The notes beneath the pieces are model-generated. The model did not search any database and was not told the DNA's origin. It was given only the letters and a program-made list of their open reading frames with translations. DNA of 64,000 nt, from contig NZ_SLUQ01000003.1 in the NCBI RefSeq assembly GCF_004345245.1, forward strand, positions 62,001 through 126,000. Direction: 5' to 3'. This document shows positions 56,662-64,000 of the stretch, piece by piece (the first letter of the stretch is position 1; each line of letters starts with the position of its first letter). Source of the DNA: Rhizobium sp. BK251. Its GTDB lineage: Bacteria > Pseudomonadota > Alphaproteobacteria > Rhizobiales > Rhizobiaceae. The position numbers and the translations under genes are program-made.

Positions 56662-59600
56662 GTGAAGCGAATGGGAGTGATCCGAGGCGAAAAGGTTACA
56701 TTTCGCAAGAAAGATATCGTCTCCCTTCATCACCTGCCGTCAGCGCAGGTCGAGGATCCTCTGATCGTTCATTGCCCGGAGTCGCCATCCCACGTCCGGC
56801 GCTTGTCGAAATTCTGCGGTCTGATCATCGTTGTCCTGGCGCTGCTTATCGGCGCGCTCGTCGCGACAGTCGAAGGCGGGATGTTCGATGCGCCGCTTTC
56901 GCGAAACGCGCAGATGGCGCTCGATATGGCGATCGGCCCTCGCTACAAGGCGGAGGTCGGTTCCACCGTTATCCGTTTTGATTCCGGCCTTCGGCTCGCT
57001 CTCGAGGCGCGGAACGTCAATCTGGTCGACCAGGAAAGCGGGAAGCATCTTTCGACGACGGCCGTCATGCGCATGGCGCTGGATCCCCTGGCCCTGTTGC
57101 GGGGGCATATCTCCGTGACCGACATCGAGGCGGAGGGCATTGCGCTCGATACGGCGCTTCTGCCGTCCGGCGATCCTTTGACCTTGGCCGACATGCGCGT
57201 TGACGCGATCCCGACCGGGCTCGAATCCGTGTTCTCGAACCTCGACGTACTGGACAATTTCGTTGCGCGGAGCGGTACGGATTCGGTGCGCATATCGGGG
57301 CTCGACCTCAAGTTCGATAGCGGCGATGGCAAGCCGCTTTCGCTGGTCGTCGACAACCTTTCCCTTGCCCGCACGGCGCCGGAGACGCTGCAGCTTTCAG
57401 GTGAAATCGCCGTCGACGGTGCTGTCGCGCAGCTGAATGTCACTGCGCAGAAGGTGGCCGGCCGTGCGGCATCGCTGACTGCGACGCTTGCCAATGCAGA
57501 CCTTACGCCCTTCATGCTGCGCAGGGACGCCGCAGGCGAGCCCCGGCAGGGAATCAGCAGCCTCGCCGACGTGACTGTTTCGGCAAAGCGCGCGGATGCC
57601 GGTCCCGCGCCGTCGCTTACCGCCGAGATCGCCGTCAAGCCGGGCGAGTTCTTCATGGATGGCAACAGCCAGGAACTGTCGGGTGCGGAAATCAATCTGG
57701 CCTACAGCGGCGCTGCGGGAACCCTGGAGATACTGAAGTCAAATGCCCAGTTCGCGGCGACGAACATTCCCTTTACGGGCGCGCTGATCGATCTGGACAA
57801 GCTGGACCCGAGTGCGGGCAAGGGCTTCGGGGTAGACCTCCTCGTCAGCGGAGGGACGGCTGCGACAGCGGCCTCCGGCGAGGCGGCGCTCGCATTCGAC
57901 GCCCATGCGGAGGGGCGCTACCTGACAGACGGCCGCGAGCTGCAGTTCAACAGTCTCACGGTGTCGAGCCCCCTGGGCGCGCTCTACGGTTCGCTTCACG
58001 TCAAGCTTGGCGACAGCTCTCCCGAGATCAGCTTCGTCGGGCAGTCGCAACAGATACAGACTGCGGCGGTCAAGCAGCTGTGGCCATTCTGGATGGCGAC
58101 GCGGGCAAGGAACTGGGTGCAGCAGAACCTTTTCGGCGGCACTGTCAGCAACGCTTCGATTTCCGTCTTCATTCCTGCCGGCGCGCTCGACGCCGCCATT
58201 GGTCGTGGTCTGCGGCTCACTGAACAACAGCTGCACATCACTCTCGATATCGCCGACACGCGCATGAACGTCGCCGGCGCCATTCCGCCGATCCGCGACA
58301 CCGTCGGCCATGTCGACGTGGCGGGGTCGGTCGTGACAGTCGATATCAAGGGCGGCACGTCCTACTTCGCGTCGGGGCGTTCGGTAACGGTAGGCACTGG
58401 CCGCTTCGTGATTCCGTCCACCTTTGAAAAGCCGCTGATGGCTCAGTTGAATCTCGATGTTTCGGGCACGGCCGATTCCATCGCCGAGCTCCTGACCTAC
58501 AAACCCATCCAGGTGTTGCAGCGTACGGGTTTCCAGCCTGACGAGCTGCGTGGCAATGTGACGGCCAGTGTCGAGGCGCGTTTTGGCCTCGTCCAGTCGC
58601 AAGATCCGCCGGCGCCGGACTGGAAGGCGACAATGCACCTGACCGACCTCGATGTCGGCAAGGAGATCGCGGGCCGCAAGATCACGAATTTCGCAGGCGA
58701 ACTCGACGCCGACCCCCAATCTGTCCGCATCGACGGCAAGGCCCAGATCGACGGCATTCCAGCGGAGCTCAGCCTCGTGGAACCGACCTCCGCATCTTCA
58801 GGCACGCCGAGGGAGCGGGTCATTACGATGACCCTCAACAACTCCCAGCGGGAAGGGGTGATGCCGGGCCTTTCGAGCCTCATCGACGGGACGATAAAGG
58901 TCGAGCTGACGCGTCTCGATGATGACCGCCAGGCGGTGAAGGTCGACCTTACCCAGGCGACGCTGGTCGTGCCCTGGGTGGGCTGGACCAAGGGGGCCGG
59001 CATCGCGGCGAGCGCCGAATTCGAGGCATCCGGTCCCCCTGACGCGACGTCGATCAAGGATTTCCAGCTCAAGGGAGACGGTTTTGGCGCCGACGGCGAG
59101 CTCCTGGTCGGGAAAGGGGGGCTCGTTTCAGCGGACTTGTCCAGCGTCAAGCTGTCATCAGTCGACGATTTCGCCGTATCGGTTGACCGCAACAAGGGCG
59201 CTTATGATGTTTCCGTGTCGGGCGCCGCCGCTGATGCCCGTCCCATCCTGGCGCGGCTCAAGTCTGCGGGGCCTGCTGGCGGTGATGGCGACAGTTCGGC
59301 CGCGGTGGCGGTTCGCATCAAGCTTGGCAGGATCGTCGGCTTCAACGATGAGTCGATCGACAACTTCGAAGGGCTGTACTCGACGCGCGGCGGGCGTCTG
59401 AGGGCGCTCAACTTTTCCGGCGTGACCGACAGCGGCCAGGCAGTCGTGACCAAGATGACCGGCGATGGCGGAAACGGGACCATCTACATCACCAGCGGCG
59501 ACGCCGGCGCGACGGCCCGGTTCGCCGACTTCTATCGTCACATGGACGGCGGGCTGCTCAATCTCACCATCAACATGGGAGCCGGCGACAACTGGAGCGG

Positions 59601-60072
59601 GTCGGTGGATATCCGCCGCTTCGCGCTCGTCAATGAGCAGCGCCTACGCTCGATCGTCTCCACGCCCGTCGGAGACGACCAGCGGAGCCTGAATTCCGCG
59701 GTGAGGCGCGACATCGACACAAGCGCCCAGCGCTTCCAGCGGGGGTTTGCGAGGATCGTATCGCGCGGAGGTGTGATCACCATCGAGAACGGCGTGGCAC
59801 GCGGCGATCAGGTCGGGGCCACCTTCCAGGGCACGATACGCGATCGCAACGGCAACATGGACATGACGGGCACCTTCATGCCGGCTTACGGCCTGAATCG
59901 CCTTTTCGCCGAGTTGCCGTTCATTGGTGTGCTGCTCGGGAACGGCTCGGACCGGGGGCTGATCGGCATAACCTTCAGGCTCACCGGCAAGTTCGATTCG
60001 CCGTACCTGCAGATCAATCCGCTCTCGCTCATCGCGCCCGGCGTGTTCCGTCAGATCTTCGAGTTCCAATAA
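56662..60072 (+). CDS. Very large AsmA/YhdP-like envelope protein
   Basis: An 1136-residue protein with one N-terminal membrane helix (FCGLIIVVLALLIGALVATV at about residues 50-70) and a long periplasmic part rich in beta strands. The C-terminal 250 residues resemble the AsmA/YhdP-type end (RVQRGFARIVSRGGVITIENG and GTFMPAYGLNRLF-like sequence). AsmA/TamB/YhdP family proteins carry phospholipids to the outer membrane. The GTG at 56662, with AGGAG upstream, is the probable start; ATG at 56671 and an upstream frame also exist. It is convergent with tyrS, with a hairpin between. Confidence 0.86.
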   Translation: MKRMGVIRGEKVTFRKKDIVSLHHLPSAQVEDPLIVHCPESPSHVRRLSKFCGLIIVVLALLIGALVATVEGGMFDAPLSRNAQMALDMAIGPRYKAEVGSTVIRFDSGLRLALEARNVNLVDQESGKHLSTTAVMRMALDPLALLRGHISVTDIEAEGIALDTALLPSGDPLTLADMRVDAIPTGLESVFSNLDVLDNFVARSGTDSVRISGLDLKFDSGDGKPLSLVVDNLSLARTAPETLQLSGEIAVDGAVAQLNVTAQKVAGRAASLTATLANADLTPFMLRRDAAGEPRQGISSLADVTVSAKRADAGPAPSLTAEIAVKPGEFFMDGNSQELSGAEINLAYSGAAGTLEILKSNAQFAATNIPFTGALIDLDKLDPSAGKGFGVDLLVSGGTAATAASGEAALAFDAHAEGRYLTDGRELQFNSLTVSSPLGALYGSLHVKLGDSSPEISFVGQSQQIQTAAVKQLWPFWMATRARNWVQQNLFGGTVSNASISVFIPAGALDAAIGRGLRLTEQQLHITLDIADTRMNVAGAIPPIRDTVGHVDVAGSVVTVDIKGGTSYFASGRSVTVGTGRFVIPSTFEKPLMAQLNLDVSGTADSIAELLTYKPIQVLQRTGFQPDELRGNVTASVEARFGLVQSQDPPAPDWKATMHLTDLDVGKEIAGRKITNFAGELDADPQSVRIDGKAQIDGIPAELSLVEPTSASSGTPRERVITMTLNNSQREGVMPGLSSLIDGTIKVELTRLDDDRQAVKVDLTQATLVVPWVGWTKGAGIAASAEFEASGPPDATSIKDFQLKGDGFGADGELLVGKGGLVSADLSSVKLSSVDDFAVSVDRNKGAYDVSVSGAAADARPILARLKSAGPAGGDGDSSAAVAVRIKLGRIVGFNDESIDNFEGLYSTRGGRLRALNFSGVTDSGQAVVTKMTGDGGNGTIYITSGDAGATARFADFYRHMDGGLLNLTINMGAGDNWSGSVDIRRFALVNEQRLRSIVSTPVGDDQRSLNSAVRRDIDTSAQRFQRGFARIVSRGGVITIENGVARGDQVGATFQGTIRDRNGNMDMTGTFMPAYGLNRLFAELPFIGVLLGNGSDRGLIGITFRLTGKFDSPYLQINPLSLIAPGVFRQIFEFQ

Positions 60073-60097
60073 AAAAGCCGGCGGGTGTTCCGCCGGC
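60070..60097 (-). terminator. Rho-independent terminator of tyrS
   Basis: Arms GCCGGCGG (60077-60084) and CCGCCGGC (60090-60097) form a hairpin followed on the reverse strand by six T residues. It lies between the convergent stops of tyrS and the AsmA-like gene and may serve both. Confidence 0.9.
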
Positions 60098-60123
60098 CTC
60101 GGGCATTTCCCGTCGCGCCCCTA

Positions 60124-61377
60124 TCAGGCGGGACGGACGAGGATGTGCTTCTTCTTGCCGAGCGAAAGCTTGATGACGCCTTCGGCCGTGACTTCGGCGC
60201 TGCCGACCAGCTTTCGCTCGTCGCTAACCGACTGGTCGTTGACGCGAACGGCTCCGCCCTGGACGTGGCGCCTGGCTTCACCGTTCGAACCGGCGAGGCC
60301 GGCGCGCACCAACAGGGACAGGAGACCGACGCCTGCGTCGAGTTCGGCGGACGGGACATCGACCGAGGGAAGGTCCTCGGCAAGCCCGCCTTCCTCGAAA
60401 GTCTTGCGCGCCGTTTCTGCTGCCTGCTCGGCTGCCTGGCGGCCGTGGAGGATCGCTGTGACCTCCGTCGCGAGGATCTTCTTCACCTCGTTGATTTCCG
60501 AGCCCGCCAGAGCAGAAAGCTTTTCGATCTCGGCCATCGGCAGTGTCGTGTAGAGCCTGAGGAATCGGGAGACGTCCGCGTCCTCGGTATTGCGCCAGTA
60601 CTGCCAGAAATCATAGGCCGACAAGAGGTCGGCATTCAGCCAGACTGCGCCGGTCGCCGACTTGCCCATCTTGGCACCTGACGACGTCGTCAGCAGCGGC
60701 GAGGTCAGCGCATAGAGCTGCTGTGTCCCCATCCGGTGACCGAGGTCGATGCCGTTGACGATGTTGCCCCACTGGTCGGAGCCACCCATCTGCAGACGGC
60801 AGTCGTAGCGCTTGGCCAGTTCCACGAAGTCGTAGGCCTGAAGGATCATGTAGTTGAATTCGAGGAACGAAAGCGACTGTTCGCGGTCGAGACGTGTCTT
60901 GACGCTGTCGAAGGCCAGCATGCGGTTGACGGAGAAGTGCCGGCCGACATCGCGTAGGAATTCGAGATAGTTGATCGAACGCAGCCAGTCCGCGTTGTTG
61001 ATCATCAGCGCGTCCTTCGGACCTTCACCATAGGTGAGGTAGTTCGAGAAGACGCGCTTGATCGAGGCGATATTGGCCTCGATCGTGTCGATGGTCATGA
61101 GCTGGCGGGCTTCTTCCTTGAAGGACGGGTCGCCCACCATGCCGGTGCCGCCGCCCATCAGCGAAATGGCGCGGTGGCCCGTCGCCTGCAGCCAGTGCAG
61201 CATCATGATCTGGATGAGGGAGCCGGCGTGCAGGCTCGGTGCGGTCGGATCGAACCCGATATAGGCCGTCACCGTTTCCTTCCGGAAAAGATCGTCGAGG
61301 CCGGATTCATCTGAAATCTGATGAATGAAGCCGCGCTCTTTCATGGTGCGGAGGAAATCGGATTTGAACTCGGACAT
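60124..61377 (-). CDS. tyrS: Tyrosyl-tRNA synthetase
   Basis: A 417-residue class I synthetase. The HIGH-like motif is in [14 protein letters not shown], and the KMSKS motif is [12 protein letters not shown] near residue 233. [10 protein letters not shown] and [13 protein letters not shown] bind tyrosine and ATP. The C-terminal 65 residues form an S4-like tRNA-binding domain. It charges tRNA-Tyr. Its start faces anmK divergently with 121 bases between. Confidence 0.98.
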   Translation of the reverse strand: MSEFKSDFLRTMKERGFIHQISDESGLDDLFRKETVTAYIGFDPTAPSLHAGSLIQIMMLHWLQATGHRAISLMGGGTGMVGDPSFKEEARQLMTIDTIEANIASIKRVFSNYLTYGEGPKDALMINNADWLRSINYLEFLRDVGRHFSVNRMLAFDSVKTRLDREQSLSFLEFNYMILQAYDFVELAKRYDCRLQMGGSDQWGNIVNGIDLGHRMGTQQLYALTSPLLTTSSGAKMGKSATGAVWLNADLLSAYDFWQYWRNTEDADVSRFLRLYTTLPMAEIEKLSALAGSEINEVKKILATEVTAILHGRQAAEQAAETARKTFEEGGLAEDLPSVDVPSAELDAGVGLLSLLVRAGLAGSNGEARRHVQGGAVRVNDQSVSDERKLVGSAEVTAEGVIKLSLGKKKHILVRPA

Positions 61378-61498
61378 GGCCTTCGTCTTTCGGGTGACCT
61401 ATTTCGGGGAATGGAGGTTGTTGAAACGTCGCGGCGCGTTTAGCACTGTTTTGCGGAAAGTGCACTATTCGGCGCCGAATGTTTTTGCGAGGGAAGAT

Positions 61499-62641
61499 AT
61501 GGCAGGTACGCAAGCACGGACGGCGATCGGGCTGATGAGTGGCACGTCCATGGACGGTATAGACGTCGCGCTTCTGCGCACAGACGGAGACGCCCTGGTG
61601 GAACGGGGACCCTTCGCCGGCACGGCCTATGATTCCGCGTTCCGCAATCGCCTGAAATCGGCGCTGGAAACGGCCAAGACCATCCGCAAACGCGAGGAGC
61701 GGCCGGGCGATCTCTCGGAAATCGAACGCGAATTGACGTTACGTCATGTGGCTGCCGTTGGGGAATTTCTGAGTGCAAACGGCCTTAGGCCGTCGGATAT
61801 CGACGTCATCGGCTTCCACGGGCAGACGGTCCTGCATCGGCCCGACGAAGGCCTGACGGTACAGATCGGCGACGGTGCGCTGCTGGCGCGGGAGTGCGGG
61901 ATACCGGTCGTCTATGATATGCGCGCCAACGACATGGTGCATGGCGGTCAGGGTGCACCCCTCGTGCCGGCGTATCACGCAGCACTCGCCGAGGGCATGA
62001 AGGACGCGACGCTGCCGGTCTGCTTCGTCAATATCGGCGGCATCTCGAATATCACCTATGTCGGTGCCGGCGGCGAGATCATTGCCTATGACAGCGGGCC
62101 TGGGAATACGCTCATCGACCAGTGGGTCGAGGGACATGCGGGCATTCCTTTCGACCAGGGTGGAATGATTGCATCCGAGGGACGGATCGTTTCGGAGCTT
62201 GCGGAGCGCTATCTCGACAATCCCTTCTTCACCGCCGAGAAGCGCCGTTCGCTCGACCGCAACGACTTCCTCCCACCGTCGGGCAGCGAAGCCGAGCTTG
62301 CCGATGGCGCGCGCACGCTTGCCTACGTCGCCGCGGCTGCGATCATCAAATCGGTCGGCCACCTGCCGCAAAAGCCGTCGCTCTACATCGTCTGCGGCGG
62401 CGGTAGGCTGAACCGGGTGCTGCTGCAGGATCTCTCCGACCTTGCTGGCCAGCAAATGACCGAGGTGGTCACCGCCGAGGACGCGGGCTTCGACGGTGAT
62501 GCGATGGAGGCCGAAGCCTGGGCCTACCTCGCAGTCCGCTCGCTCGAGGGCTTGCCGCTCACCTATCCCGGGACGACCGGTGTTCGCACGGCGGTCAGCG
62601 GGGGCGTCTTTGCCGGGGCCGAGGATCGCGCCCGGCGATGA
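61499..62641 (+). CDS. anmK: Anhydro-N-acetylmuramic acid kinase
   Basis: A 380-residue sugar kinase of the ASKHA fold. It opens with [17 protein letters not shown] and has [21 protein letters not shown] and [11 protein letters not shown], the ATP- and substrate-binding stretches. It phosphorylates and opens 1,6-anhydro-MurNAc released during cell-wall turnover. The ATG at 61499 has GAGGGA upstream; the frame is open from 61325 only through antisense of tyrS. It is often beside tyrS in rhizobia, as here. Confidence 0.96.
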   Translation: MAGTQARTAIGLMSGTSMDGIDVALLRTDGDALVERGPFAGTAYDSAFRNRLKSALETAKTIRKREERPGDLSEIERELTLRHVAAVGEFLSANGLRPSDIDVIGFHGQTVLHRPDEGLTVQIGDGALLARECGIPVVYDMRANDMVHGGQGAPLVPAYHAALAEGMKDATLPVCFVNIGGISNITYVGAGGEIIAYDSGPGNTLIDQWVEGHAGIPFDQGGMIASEGRIVSELAERYLDNPFFTAEKRRSLDRNDFLPPSGSEAELADGARTLAYVAAAAIIKSVGHLPQKPSLYIVCGGGRLNRVLLQDLSDLAGQQMTEVVTAEDAGFDGDAMEAEAWAYLAVRSLEGLPLTYPGTTGVRTAVSGGVFAGAEDRARR

Positions 62642-62747
62642 GCCGGAAATCGCGTGAGCGCTGTCGAGTTGGTTCTTAGAGTGCCGCTTCGCTCGGCAAT
62701 TCATTGCCTTCACGCACCCGGACAATATTGCTTCGCCAAGGGTACTA

Positions 62748-62779
62748 ACAAAAATCGGCATGCGTTCCCGCATGCCGAT
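62748..62779 (-). terminator. Rho-independent terminator after the alpha/beta hydrolase gene
   Basis: Reverse-strand arms ATCGGCATGCG and CGCATGCCGAT (62754-62779) pair perfectly over 11 bases with a four-base loop, followed by TTTTTG. It lies 56 bases past the stop of the reverse-strand hydrolase gene. Confidence 0.88.
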
Positions 62780-62835
62780 GCTGATCGATGGGATAGGGTG
62801 TCCCACATTCGAGCTCTCCGCAGGGAAGAAGCTAT

Positions 62836-63513
62836 CTACCGAATCCGCTTCGCCGCCGGTTCCGGAACCAGTTCGCCGTTGAGGCGGCGATCGAGGTAAT
62901 CCTCGCATTCGGCCATCAGCGGCTCCACCTGCCCGTTGAAGAAGTGGTTTGCGCCGGACACGGTCCGGTGGGTGATAAGGATGCCCTTCTGCGTCTTCAG
63001 CTTCTCGACGAGGCCGTTGACGTCCTTCTCCGGGGCCACCTTGTCGGAGTCGCCGTTGATGATGAGACCCGATGAAGGGCAGGGCGCCAGGAACGAGAAG
63101 TCGTAGATGTTCGGCTGCGGGGCGATCGACATGAACCCCTCGATCTCCGGACGGCGCATCAGGAGCTGCATGCCGATCCAGGCGCCGAAGGAATAGCCGG
63201 CTACCCAGCAGGTCTTCGAATCGGGGTGGAGGCTCTGGACCCAGTCGAGGGCCGAGGCCGCGTCCGAAAGCTCGCCGGCGCCGTGGTCGAATTCGCCCTG
63301 GCTGCGGCCGATTCCGCGAAAGTTGAAGCGCAGCGTCGTAAAGCCGCGCTTCTGGAACATGTAGAAGAGCTGGTAGACGATCTGATTGTTCATCGTCCCG
63401 CCAAACTGCGGATGCGGATGCAGGATCAGGGCAATAGGGGCGCTTTTTTCCTTGGACGGCTGATAGCGGCCTTCAAGACGACCCGCGGGGCCGTTGAATA
63501 TGACTTCGGGCAT
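62836..63513 (-). CDS. Alpha/beta hydrolase
   Basis: A 225-residue serine hydrolase. It contains LILHPHPQFGGTMNN, RFNFRGIGRSQGEFDHG, the nucleophile in VAGYSFGAWIG (about residues 107-117), and NGDSDKVAPE and ANHFF near the end for the acid and histidine. The closing GANHFF and length fit the family seen as a partner of suf genes in rhizobia, but the substrate is unknown. The ATG at 63513 has GGAG five bases upstream; the frame is longer. It is divergent from the cysteine desulfurase gene. Confidence 0.9.
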   Translation of the reverse strand: MPEVIFNGPAGRLEGRYQPSKEKSAPIALILHPHPQFGGTMNNQIVYQLFYMFQKRGFTTLRFNFRGIGRSQGEFDHGAGELSDAASALDWVQSLHPDSKTCWVAGYSFGAWIGMQLLMRRPEIEGFMSIAPQPNIYDFSFLAPCPSSGLIINGDSDKVAPEKDVNGLVEKLKTQKGILITHRTVSGANHFFNGQVEPLMAECEDYLDRRLNGELVPEPAAKRIR

Positions 63514-63567
63514 CGGTACTCCGGCAGTTATTTTTGCTGTTCGGGCTGCGCAAGACAACAAGTTGAC

Positions 63568-63617
63568 TTGACGAAGGTTGTCAGCTTTTCTAAAACGCAG
63601 TTTAGAACAATTCGAAA
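63568..63617 (+). promoter_or_regulatory. Iron-responsive promoter: candidate RirA (IRO) and Irr (ICE) boxes
   Basis: TTGACG (63568-63573) and TAAAAC (63591-63596) are 17 bases apart, a good sigma-70 pair. TGA-N9-TCA at 63569-63583 fits the IRO box of the RirA repressor. TTTAGAA-CAA-TTCGAAA at 63601-63617 is one base off the Irr ICE motif TTTAGAA-N3-TTCTAAA, and TTCTAAA also occurs at 63588-63594. It faces the cysteine desulfurase gene. Confidence 0.6.
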
Positions 63618-63725
63618 CTTGTATGGCACGCCACACAACGTTGAACGTGTCATAAGGCAAGCCCGACGGAAATTTCAAGGAAAATGAGCCGTGGCCCGGC
63701 GAGGCTTTTCTCGGGCAGGTATGAA

Positions 63726-64000
63726 ATGATGGCGACCGCGCGTCTTTATCTCGACTGGAACGCTACTGCTCCGCTGCATCCGGCGGCGCGTGCAGCGCTT
63801 CTGCGCGCCATCGACCTGTTTGGCAATCCGTCTTCCGTGCATGGCGAGGGCCGGGCCGTGCGGGCGGCAATCGAGATGGCGCGCCGCCAGGTCGCGGCGC
63901 TCGTGGGCGCAGATCCGGCGCATGTGACGTTTACGAGCGGTGCGACCGAGGCGGCCAACACGGTGCTCACGCCGGACTTCCGCATGGGCCGGAAGCCCGT
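63726..64000 (+). CDS. Cysteine desulfurase, NifS/IscS type (N-terminal part)
   Basis: The first 91 codons only; the gene runs off the right edge. It begins RLYLDWNATAPLHPAARAALL, then FGNPSSVHGEGRAVRAAIEMARRQVAAL and VTFTSGATEAANTVL, the usual start of class V PLP-dependent desulfurases. The PLP lysine and catalytic cysteine lie beyond the window. In rhizobia such a gene heads the sufBCDS operon, so iron-sulfur cluster assembly is the likely role. The first of two adjacent ATG codons (63726) has GGCAGG six bases upstream. Confidence 0.9.
   Translation, partial: MMATARLYLDWNATAPLHPAARAALLRAIDLFGNPSSVHGEGRAVRAAIEMARRQVAALVGADPAHVTFTSGATEAANTVLTPDFRMGRKP

Noticed and set aside
61325..61498. 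Upstream extension of the anmK frame
   Set aside because: It covers the tyrS start on the opposite strand; the ATG at 61499 has a good ribosome binding site and begins just before the conserved kinase motif.

Overview
The window is a GC-rich, tightly packed stretch of an alphaproteobacterial chromosome, almost certainly from the Rhizobiaceae (Sinorhizobium/Rhizobium/Agrobacterium relatives). The evidence is the housekeeping gene content and order (recA, alaS, icd, rpsD, glsA, ttcA, purL/bolA/grxD, purC-purS-purQ, purB, rpe, tyrS, a suf-type cysteine desulfurase), a LexA-type operator of the rhizobial kind at recA, a RIME-like intergenic palindrome pair, and RirA/Irr-type iron boxes. The species cannot be fixed from sequence alone. 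No prophage, insertion sequence, CRISPR array, rRNA or tRNA was seen.

Layout. 1-1.1 kb: pseudouridine catabolism pair (psuG, cut by the window edge, and a PfkB kinase), reverse strand. 1.2-5.3 kb: recA and alaS, each followed by a good terminator. 5.4-9.4 kb: an AraC/GyrI regulator, a glutathione transferase, a GNAT acetyltransferase, icd and a small exported protein. 9.5-15.7 kb: a FUSC exporter, TrmJ-like methyltransferase overlapping murI, a HerA-like ATPase and rpsD. 15.8-19.7 kb: a membrane polysaccharide/lipid modification island (GT39 transferase, GtrA, GT2 polyprenyl-phosphate glycosyltransferase, YdjC-type deacetylase). 19.7-26.5 kb: glutaminase, ttcA, inositol-phosphatase family gene, RIME-like repeat, a frameshifted DUF4242-adenylate cyclase, two tandem Bcr/CflA exporters and grxD. 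26.7-36 kb: a membrane hydrolase-like protein, bolA, purL, a PagL-like outer-membrane protein, a MocR regulator divergent from a DUF1127 gene, a small exported protein, then purQ, purS and purC. 36-44.3 kb: a PAS-GGDEF-EAL protein, small hydrolase, two small membrane proteins, purB, an orphan membrane protein, rpe and a periplasmic binding protein. 44.5-50.2 kb: a seven-gene run resembling the carbon monoxide dehydrogenase / xanthine dehydrogenase maturation genes (flavin reductase, MoxR ATPase, VWA protein, split XdhC, MoCF-MobA fusion, TfoX domain) with no molybdenum hydroxylase next to it. 50.2-56.5 kb: NUDIX, DEAD-box helicase, OprB porin, M23 peptidase, DUF455 protein and Bcp peroxiredoxin. 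56.6-64 kb: a very large AsmA-like protein, tyrS, anmK, an alpha/beta hydrolase and the start of a cysteine desulfurase behind a promoter carrying candidate iron-control sites.

Functionally most of the window is core metabolism and information processing. The parts that are least explained are the lipid-linked aminosugar module, the orphan Mo-hydroxylase maturation operon, the PagL-like protein that seems to lack its catalytic glutamate, the cyclase pseudogene, and the MocR/DUF1127 divergent pair with a clear inverted-repeat operator. All functional calls are from reading the protein sequences; no database search could be run.
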